NCBI GenBank assembly: GCA_026168455.1
Contig: CM047428.1
Coordinates: forward strand, 36,073,255 to 36,137,254
Length of the DNA stretch: 64,000 bases
From: Theocolax elegans
Taxonomy: Eukaryota > Arthropoda > Insecta > Hymenoptera > Cerocephalidae
Reading direction: 5' to 3'
Of this stretch, positions 55,979 to 64,000 are shown one piece after another. The position numbers and the translations under genes are program-made. Each line of letters starts with the position of its first letter. Positions within the stretch are counted from its first letter, which is position 1. The notes beneath the pieces were generated by a model. It saw only the letters and a program-made list of their open reading frames with translations, was not told where the DNA came from and did not search any database.

Positions 55979-56368
55979 TTAACCCATTTCTTCCTAAGCG
56001 GACATTTTATAGTCGATTGGTTTTTTGCCTAGAAAATTGTCGAAAAAAAAACAAAAATAATAACCAGAAGCCCTTTTCTGAACTAAAATTTTCCGCTCTT
56101 TCCCCGTCTCACGATCTTCGTTAAACCGTTTTATTCTAAACGAGCATGCCAAAATGTTGAAAAATGTATTTCTAATTTTCAACAAATTCAAACCGTCATT
56201 TTTAAATTTTCCAATGGAAATTTTCAAATTCCATCTTCAGAATCGGAAAAAGCAGAAAATTTTAGTTCAGAAAAGTGCTTCTGGTTATTATTTTTGCTTT
56301 TTTTCGACAATTTTCTAGGCAATAAACCAATTGACTATAAAATGTCCGCTTAGGAAGAAATGGGTTAA
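55979..56368. mobile_element. piggyBac-type MITE, 382 bp, TTAA duplication
   Basis: TTAA (55,979-55,982) then CCCATTTCTTCCTAAGCGG, inverted repeats of about 110 bp, and GGAAGAAATGGG then TTAA (56,365-56,368). It interrupts the Helitron helicase just after Walker A, and the coding sense resumes on the other side. TTAA targets and CCC ends fit piggyBac. Confidence 0.88.
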
Positions 56369-57107
56369 AACGTTAAGTAAGGAACTTTTGCCACTCCCTC
56401 CGGGTCCATCAATAAAAATGAAATTTTTCCTTTTTTTTTTAAACATTTCGAAACAGTGTCGTAAATATTTTTTTGTTAATCTTTTAATGAATTTACTTTA
56501 AATTCTAATTCACTAAGCATGTTTCTTTTGTTGTATAAGCTTGATATATTATCATTTTCTTGTATATACATAGACGCATTAGGTAAATTAAAATCATTAA
56601 TTCGTAAATTTTTATGAATAGCGTTTAATGCTAAGTTTTCACTAATGCTTTTCTCTAATTTTGGATGATAAAATAAGCGCTTACATTTTTCATATAAATG
56701 TCTTGTGTTTATAGGATTGTAAAAAATGCAAATAAATGCAAATAATGGACAAAGAGCAGTATGAAAGTATAATTGCGTTGTTTCCTCTAAAAATCTATTC
56801 CACTCTTGATCCTCATTAACTAAGTGCTTAGCACCTTCATAAAATGTATGATATATTACACCATCAACGTTACGTAACTCTCGGAATAAATTTAGTTGAC
56901 ATGTAAAACTAATAATCTAGTAAAATATCTTTCACGATCTTTTGGTTTAACTCAATACATTCTACTTAATTACATAGGTTTATTTGTTTTTTTTCTTTTA
57001 TTTCATGTTTTTAATTTATTATCAAATACATAATGCATTGGTATGTCGGAATATAAATAATTGCGTGTTTTATATTCTCTTTATTTAATTTAAAACAAGC
57101 TGTTAAT

Positions 57108-58852
57108 GTAGTGTCGCGTCCCGACGAAAATTATATTATTATTTTTCGTAAAAAGTACTTCGTAGTTTAGAATAAAAATACGGCGTAGAAGACGAACAAA
57201 ATAAGGTTGATAAAGAATTATTCTAAGTAAATGCAGTAATATAAAATATAATTTATAGAGCTAAGGAACAGATTATTTTACGAGTGGTTCAAACGAAAAA
57301 GAGACTGATAAGTAGAGTTGAAGATATTATTCAAAGCCAATACGCATATAAGCGGGATCGCCGATAGTGAGATCGAAACGAAGGGTTGCGCAAGAGTTTT
57401 TTTTGTACTGCACTATAAAATCAATGCTCGGAGAAGAGCCGGCGATGGGAAACATAGACTAGAAAATTCGAGCATTAGAATGAAGTAATAAATTAAGCCG
57501 TTCTTTGGGTAATGTCGCAGTAATAAAATGGGAATAGCAAATTCTCCGAATTAACTACGAAGCGATACAGAAAATGCATGGGATTCGATAATTTTTAATC
57601 ACATCTAACGGTCCAATCGGGTGCAAGCACAAAAAAATCGAGAACTACTTACACAATTTCCATATAAGACAGAACGTAAGACAAGAACAGATGCATAGAT
57701 TTTTAGGGTATATAAAGAGGACCCAGAACAGACACAGCGACTCCTAATTTTTCATCTAAAGCTTTCGTAAGGCGAAGCTCTGCTAGTTAACTCTTTGATT
57801 TTTATTCGAGGGCGTGGCACTGCTCCTCGGACTTTAAAGAAATACGCATTCAAAATCAAGAGAGATCTTGTATTCGGGGATCGAGACGCATCGTTGACAT
57901 CTACGAGCCATAGTCAAGGAACTACGACTTCGACATGTGGCAATCACCGGACTCCAACAGCATGCACATCTAACGTCGACGCCCGCAGGTCTAGCAGGAC
58001 ATTATCCAGCAATTTGACACCGCTATCCACGTTCGAGGCGGACCTTCGTTCCTCACCGTTACACACATATATATATATATATATACTTTTATATATCTAT
58101 ATATTTGGGTACTTAAGATATATTCTTTTCGGCTATCTATACGCTTGTATTATTCGTAAAGGCTATCCTGGTATTTTATGTTATTTCAATTACTGAACCA
58201 ACCGTTTTCTCTTACAACAATTATTATTTGATACTGCAATTTATTAATAATAATTATTCTTTACATTGCATTTTATTTGCAATATTTACGGTTTGAATTG
58301 CAATTTATTAACAATAATTCATGTTTTCAACAACAACAATTTTTAATTTAATCTGCATTTATTTATAATAATTCTTATTTTGATTATTAATTATTAATGT
58401 TTATAAAAAAATAACCTTGTGCATATTTCATACTATAATTTGTTAACGTGTTCGCAGTACAATTGTTTATTCAATCAAATTTAAAATTGTTATTTGACTT
58501 AAATAATTTTATGCAATTGTTAATAAAATAGTGTAATTTTATGTGTTTTTGCCCATTAAAAAGCTGTAAGAATTTAGTTACACGTGTTCATTTAAAGGAA
58601 AACAGCATATTATGATGTTAACATATTTAAATAAATAATGCATGATTAATACGAAATAAAACATATATTATTTTATTTATCCCACATTATATCCTGCATC
58701 TCTACTCTCAAAATAACTTCGCTCGCTACTCCCGAGGACGTAAGGCTAGTCCTAGTCAAACAAGAGCGAAAGAAACGCGAATAGTTTATTAACCATTTGC
58801 CTTCTTGTAACATTTTTTATGGTAGTTGGTACAAGTCTGGACGTGACAGTAG
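57108..58852. mobile_element. Solo LTR, 1.74 kb, GTAG duplication
   Basis: GTAG (57,108-57,111) then TGTCGCGTCC...GGACGTGACA (57,112-58,848) then GTAG (58,849-58,852). TG...CA ends with inverted TGTCRCGTCC. Helitron coding sense continues on both sides. A 4-bp duplication is usual for Ty3/gypsy. No internal genes; the frame at 57,795-58,196 has no recognised domain. Confidence 0.85.
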
Positions 58853-59703
58853 TTTCTACATTTTTACTTTTTATTTCTTCTCTCTACCTATTTAAAGTAA
58901 ATTTCCTGCTCGCCTTTTAAATTTTACGTTTTGTGCAACGCATATTCTAATAATCTTGTGTTAATATACTGCTTAATCTCATTGTAATCGTATTCATTTT
59001 TTTTTAATATTTTTCGGAATTGTTAAAATTTTTATTAAATTTGATATCAGCATTTCGTATTTCAATAAATGTACAGTCATGTTCTTTATAACTATATTTA
59101 AATAAATATTTTATGTATTGTACAGTAGAATATACTTCTACGTTAATGTGATAATTAAATTTTAGTAGCAAATAAGAGATATATGCAACAACAAATCGAT
59201 TATCTGCTAATCTTTTATCATTTTTATCTTTATAACTAATTTGCTTACTTAATTTGCTTACATAATTTGCAGACGAATTAAAAGTTGTTATATTATTAAA
59301 ACTTTACGGAAAATTTTTCATACATTTTTCTGTCTTTATTCATGCAGAGAGAACTTGTGTTCTGTATTCCATAAGGACCGCGTATCACACATTGTTTTCT
59401 AATATTATGTAATCGAGGATAAGTATAAAATAAGAGCATGTGCATGTGTGGCTAACCTCTTTTTAAAAATTCAATAACATAAGTATAAGCAACACATATT
59501 CCTAAAATACCTTTTAACTACCAATTTTTTAAATTAGTTTTGTTAAAATACTTTAACAACAATATCTGGTCTGTCAATTACAGTTTCATATTCCTCTAGA
59601 TTCTCTGTTATTTCTTTCCAGTTTGGGTTGCATGTCATTGTCATAAATAAGTCAGGCTTTCCATAACGTTTTACTGAACTTATTATATATATATATATAT
59701 ATA

Positions 59704-60985
59704 CTAGGGGGGCTTCGCCCCCCTGCGCGCTTCGAGCGCCAACCCCCTATTTTTAATTTCGAAAAAGGTTTTTCATAATTAATTTATTTAAAATAATATT
59801 TTAAATTGTATTATTTTTTCACTACCATGGACACCTTACAAATTAAACAGATTCACACAACACCTTGGAGGTATTGCTATAGTTATTATAATTTATAAAT
59901 AAAAGTTTACCAAAATTTAGTGTAATGAAATCAGAATAAAAATAATAAAAAAAAATAGAGACATATTAAATGTTAATGAAAAATTAACTTACCAAAAATA
60001 GTACAGTACATATACTTACTAAATTGTAGTATTTTAGTTAACAACTTATTAAAATTTTGGATTATTTTAAACGGTTATAAATAGAACTTCACTTCCTAAA
60101 ATTAATTTATTTAATGACGAACGATCATCGCCAAAAGTTCTATGTCATTAATATTTTGTACTTTTAGAGTAATAAAACTTTCTTCTTAATTAAATTAATT
60201 TTTGTATTAGTTTTAAAGAATTATTTATAAAATTTTAGCGCTATATAAATAAAAACCTGTTTCTTCCATTTCTCCCGTGATTCGTAATTTGCACCCTCTT
60301 TCAAAATTTGCGTTTTAATCCATAATTATGTCCAATTTATTTTTACTATGCAGAGCCCAAATATTTGTTTTGATTATTATAAACAAATTCATTTCTTAAT
60401 TATCCTTCTGTTTCTAATAAATACATACTTGTTTATTTAAAATATTGTGTTATATAAATATAAATTATCTACACACTTATATATCCATACAATTTTGAAA
60501 TATTAATTTAAAAAATATTTAAATTAATGCTCCTAAATTAATAGTTTTTGAAAATCTATTCAAATGTAATTCGTATTTTATATTGCCACTGTTAAAATTT
60601 GAATTTTCTTTTGCCTATACTGTTTATAATAGAATTATCTTAAAAATGCAATATATAATATATTTAATTTTTAACCCATTGTACATATCATATGGATATT
60701 TGGAAAAGTGTATGTTATACTTGATTAATATTTATTTCATCTTCAAACAATTTTGCATCTGCATTTAAAGCATTACATTGAATTTTAGATCCGTTATTAT
60801 TATTGAGTATACGTTTAAAAATTTTATGAGTTTTATCAAGAATGAGTAAACAAATACACATTCTTTCAAGTTATGTTCACAACTTTTTTTTTGCGCACGG
60901 AAAAAATACATATATTAGGTATGTATTCTTAAAAAAACAATTTTAAAATATATATATTATATAAATATTCCGCCGCACGCACACA
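59704..60985 (-). mobile_element. Family M element, copy 8
   Basis: CTAG at 59,704, then GGGGGGCTTCGCCCCCC-type and GCGCGCTTCGAGCGC hairpins and the full body to GCGCACGGAAAAAATAC and ATATTCCGCCGCACGCACAC. (TA)n lies between it and the Helitron Rep relic. Confidence 0.75.
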
Positions 60986-61563
60986 CACCCACATACATAC
61001 TGTAACGAATCAATGTAATATTTGATTATATTACATTGCTCGTTACATTCTCTCTCTCTGTCTAGCCTGTGTATTAATCTTTACAGATGTTACAGGTCGA
61101 CGTTCGACGATTTTCGGCGATTTTCGCGGACCTTCGTAAAGGTAAAAGTAGGGAAAGAGAGAGAGAGTTTTCGGTTCGTAAGTGCGAGAGCACTTAGACT
61201 AAACTCAACCGTTGAGAGACTAAACTCAACCGTCGAGAGACTAATCTCAACCGCCGAGAGATTAAAATTCAACCGTGCGATTAATTCCAACTGTCGTGAG
61301 AAACCTTGCGATTTGTTTTCTCCATATTTTGATCGCCCCGTGCTTGTGATCCTGATGCTGTGCTGGTGATCCAGCGGAGTCATATTAGTTTGTTTGGCGA
61401 CGACGCAGCCCAGGAAGCTAAAGGGTAGCGACTACGCAGACTTCGCCTGGTTGTTTATTCATCGATCGCGGCTCACGCACTGTAAGTGCCAGTCTTGTAG
61501 TCTCTCTCTCTCTCTTTCTCTCTTTATTTATCTCGCGCGTATATTGACCTGCGCGTATATTGT
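60986..61563. other. Non-coding block with TGTAACGA hairpin and 21-bp repeats
   Basis: 61,001-61,047 is a hairpin whose arms are TGTAACGA/TCGTTACA and CAATGTAATAT/ATATTACATTG. 61,197-61,275 has CTCAACCGTTGAGAGACTAA-type units of 21 bp, about four copies. It could be a decayed LTR (TG start at 61,001), but no end was found. Confidence 0.5.
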
Positions 61564-61916
61564 GGCGTGGTCGCCTTTTTTTGATATTCAATATTTTCGA
61601 GTGCCCTATCTCTTCGACATTTTAAAATTAAGAATTGTAACCCAAGTAGATAAGTTCTAAAGACTATTTTGAACAAAAGTTGTTTATAATGTATTTTTAA
61701 AAAAATCAATAGATTTTGAGATAAATGGCTTTGAAAATAGTAAATTCTCTAAAAAATTGAAAAATTTCCATTTTTCATGGTGGAATAACTCTTAGGCAAA
61801 TTATTTTTAACACCTCAAATTTTTTTTCTATCTTCTGGAAGATATTTCCAGTCTGTTCACAAAATTTGGAGTGATTTAAAATTTTCATCGTACCACTGAA
61901 ATATGTGAAATAGCCC
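61564..61916. mobile_element. Partial GGGCTATTTCAC-ended repeat (inverted)
   Basis: Inverted match to 40,357-40,690, ending GTGAAATAGCCC before ATATATAT. Confidence 0.7.
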
Positions 61917-61931
61917 ATATATATGGTAATG

Positions 61932-62478
61932 AACAATTAACTTACCAAAAATAGTAAAGTGCATATACTTAATTGTAGTATTTAGTAAAAACCTATTAAA
62001 ATTTTAGATTATTTGAAACGGATCTAAATAGAACTTTACCTCCTAAAATTAATTTATTTAAGTCATCGCCAAGAGTTCTATATGTCATTAATGTTTTGTA
62101 CTTTAAGAGTAATAAAACTTTCTTCTTAATTAAATTAATTTTTGTATTAGTTTTAAAGAATTATTTATAAAATTTTAGCGCTATATAAATAAAAACCTGT
62201 TTCTTCCATTTCTCCCGTAATTCGTATTCGTAATTTGCACCCTCTTTCAAAATTTGCGTTTTAATCCATAATTATGTCCAATTTATTTTTACTATGCAGA
62301 GCCCAAATATTTATTTTGATTATTATAAACAAATTCATTTCTTAATTATCCTTCTGTTTCTAATAAATACATACTTGTTTATTTAAAATATTGTGTTATA
62401 TAAATATAAATTATCTACACACTTATATATCCATACAATTTTGAAATATTAATTTAAAAAATATTTAAATTAAATACT
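61932..62478 (-). mobile_element. Family M element, copy 9 (internal part only)
   Basis: Body segment from AATTAACTTACCAAAAATAG to AAAATATTTAAATTAAATAC; both termini are missing. Confidence 0.7.
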
Positions 62479-62517
62479 TATATTTATATAAAATATTTAT
62501 ATATTATAGAGAGATAT

Positions 62518-62555
<38 letters not shown>

Positions 62556-62853
62556 TAACATATATATAACATATATATATGACATATATATATCATATAT
62601 ATATGACATATATATATATGACATATATATATAACATATATATATAACATATATATAACATATATATGACATGTATATAACATATATATATGACATATAT
62701 ATATATGACATATATATATAACATATATATATAACATATATATATGACATATATATATAAAACATATATATATATGTTGAATCCTGAATTCTTAGACACG
62801 GCGGCGGCGGCGGCGGCGGCGAAATATTTATATATTATAGAGATATATATATA
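62479..62853 (-). repeat. Microsatellite mosaic with inverted (CCG)n-GAATTC core
   Basis: TA/TGAC repeats, GTTGAATCCTGAATTCTTAG, ACACGG(CGG)n, CGAAATATTTATATATTATA, then TA repeats into which the LTR element inserted. Confidence 0.9.
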
Positions 62854-63280
62854 TGTGGCGACACCGCTCATCGCGCCAACCACTTCATCCGGCACTGGGC
62901 TGGATCCTGCGCGGCGGCAGAGAAAGCAGACACTAGCGCCGCGACAAGTCTTTTCCGTCGAATGCTCGGCGTAGCAACGACGGGCCAGTTAAGAGAACGA
63001 ATCCGACCGTGGATCGAGTCGGACCGACTTCAACACAGCTAATTCTCTCTAAACGCGAAGTTGATATGAAATTACGTTGAGCTATTGGTGTTGCGCCACA
63101 GCTGTGGCGTTCGTGATATTATAAATTAAGTTAAATAAAAAGTTAATAAAAATTAACCTCACGAGTTCTGTGTTATTCACCCGTGCAGTTACCAAAGTCC
63201 CGTCCTCGCGTTCGAGGCGTATGACGACCTCAGCGCGGTTCCGAGAGCACTTTACCCCCGATGTGCTACAAAGCATTACA
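62854..63280 (+). mobile_element. 5' LTR of a Ty3/gypsy element (CsRn1/Kabuki-like)
   Basis: Starts TGTGGCGACACCGC after (AT)n. The end is placed at ATTACA (63,280), or possibly GCTACA (63,270), before the primer site. The 3' partner lies beyond the window. Length about 420 bp. Confidence 0.6.
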
Positions 63281-63298
63281 AACAGAGATAAACTAAAG

Positions 63299-63312
63299 TG
63301 GTGACCCCGTCG
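63299..63312 (+). promoter_or_regulatory. Primer binding site, tRNA-Trp type
   Basis: TGGTGACCCCGTCG matches the complement of the insect tRNA-Trp 3' end (TGGTGACCCCGACG) with one mismatch. tRNA-Trp priming is known for the CsRn1/Kabuki group. Confidence 0.7.
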
Positions 63313-63741
63313 TTTGTGGTGTTCCCGTAAAGTGGTGCCCACAGTGAAAATTAACTTTAAAAGTGTCGCGTTGAGTGCAAAGTGTCGCATACGTAACTTT
63401 AGACGAAATTTCGTCGTTCATCGCTTTCGATTTGGTCGAGTATAACCGACGCGCATTAACCGGAAGTCGCCATTACGCGTCCCGGCGTCTTTGTAACAAA
63501 AACCGTTTTTACTCAGGACGGCCATTTTGAAAATAGCGTCTCTTTTTCAACGCAATTCACGCACACTTTACTCATTTTTAACAATTAAAAATTACAATTA
63601 TAATTAGAATTAAGAAAAAATAAAGAACTATTTAGACTTTATTACACGCGTAGTGTTCAAGTGTAGTGCATCAAATACAAACATTTTTAAACAGTTTATT
63701 CAAACATTTTTATTAACTTTAATTAGTGCGTAGTGCGGGGC
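63313..63741 (+). other. Retrotransposon untranslated leader
   Basis: Non-coding interval between the primer site and the gag ATG. It contains repeated GTGTCGC/GTGCAAAGTG phrases and TTTTTAACA stretches. No splice site is proposed. Confidence 0.5.
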
Positions 63742-64000
63742 ATGTCAAACTCGGATTCGACGCCAGAATCAAATTTTAGCACACCTAAGCAAACACCAGG
63801 TTCATCGGCGTTGCCATCAGACACCCCAGCTTGGGACAACTCGTACGATTTAAACAACACCATTAAGGATTTGCCTTTCAACGTCACCGAGGACGAACTT
63901 AATCAGCAAGGAAGCAGCAACGTAGCAAGGTGCTACAGCTTTTCGCATCAACGACTTCGCTTCTCATCAGAGTCATCAACTGAGATGACCGAGCCAGTTC
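63742..64000 (+). CDS. Ty3/gypsy gag, 5' part (runs off the window)
   Basis: ATG at 63,742 opens 86 codons to the window edge without a stop: MSNSDSTPESNFSTPKQTPG and onwards. It is rich in Ser, Thr, Pro and Asp, typical of a Gag N-terminus but without a diagnostic motif. The assignment rests on its place after LTR, primer site and leader. It may belong to an intact element, which the next sequence would show. Confidence 0.6.
   Translation, partial: MSNSDSTPESNFSTPKQTPGSSALPSDTPAWDNSYDLNNTIKDLPFNVTEDELNQQGSSNVARCYSFSHQRLRFSSESSTEMTEPV

Larger units (their letters stand above)
55826..59690 (-). pseudogene. Helitron Rep-helicase relic, split by two insertions
   Basis: Read leftwards. 59,690-58,849: Rep part with RYGKPDLFMTMTCNPNWKEI, RPDIVVKVF, an HUH motif PHMHM (about 59,437-59,452, after an in-frame TAG) and NYHINVEV...YLFKYSYKEHD with the paired-Tyr region. 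57,111-56,369: helicase part with NVDGVIYHTFYEGAKHLVNE, DQEWNRFLEE, QKNIYDTVSKC and Walker A FIDGPGGSGKSSLL (about 56,385-56,425). 55,978-55,826: TGIAADLL and TAFKLPLNI. Many stops and shifts. These motifs define the Helitron transposase. The N-terminus is lost at the family M insertion (59,704). Confidence 0.85.

Overview
The window is AT-rich animal DNA, most likely from an insect. This is inferred from the repeat mix: an R1-clade LINE in (TG)n, a Penelope-like element, an EnSpm/CACTA transposon, Helitron and piggyBac relics, Ty3/gypsy remnants, GTAAGT splice donors and long AT/TG microsatellites. An ant or other hymenopteran is possible but not shown. It is nearly all nested mobile elements; the only good host-gene candidate is one exon at 54,268-54,588.

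Layout. 0.1-4.2 kb: a system of nested palindromes and tandem repeats carrying three identical hammerhead ribozyme motifs (786-852 minus, 1332-1398 plus, 2046-2112 plus), each with the full catalytic core and 8-nt complementary loops. 5-8.8 kb: a decayed Ty3/gypsy gag-pol on the minus strand. 9.3-10.8 kb and many later sites: an AT-rich non-autonomous family, here called family M, ending in two GC-rich hairpins and CTAG next to (TA)n. 10.9-20 kb: R1-clade LINE copies inserted in (CA/TG)n, a Penelope-like terminal fragment and a 1.65 kb foldback element. 20-28.8 kb: tandem and inverted copies of family M, including a 2,050-bp direct repeat that looks identical by eye.

28,825-40,027: an 11.2 kb EnSpm/CACTA transposon with 166-bp terminal inverted repeats and a 2-bp target duplication, sitting in a family M copy. 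It carries a decayed transposase gene and, divergently, a multi-exon gene for an Arg/Glu-rich protein with a BEN-like C-terminus. Two Penelope-like copies inserted head to head between its transposase exons, flanked by a 14-bp duplication.

40-46 kb: MITEs, a probable solo LTR and small relics. 45.8-52.75 kb: a palindromic element containing an RNase H-bearing LINE. 54.3 kb: the probable host exon. 55.8-59.7 kb: a minus-strand Helitron Rep-helicase relic split by a solo LTR (GTAG duplication) and a piggyBac-type MITE (TTAA duplication). 62.85 kb to the end: 5' LTR, tRNA-Trp-type primer site, leader and gag start of another Ty3/gypsy element.

The elements do not form one pathway. What unites them is layering: AT and TG microsatellites act as repeated landing sites, and exact target duplications give the order of several insertions.
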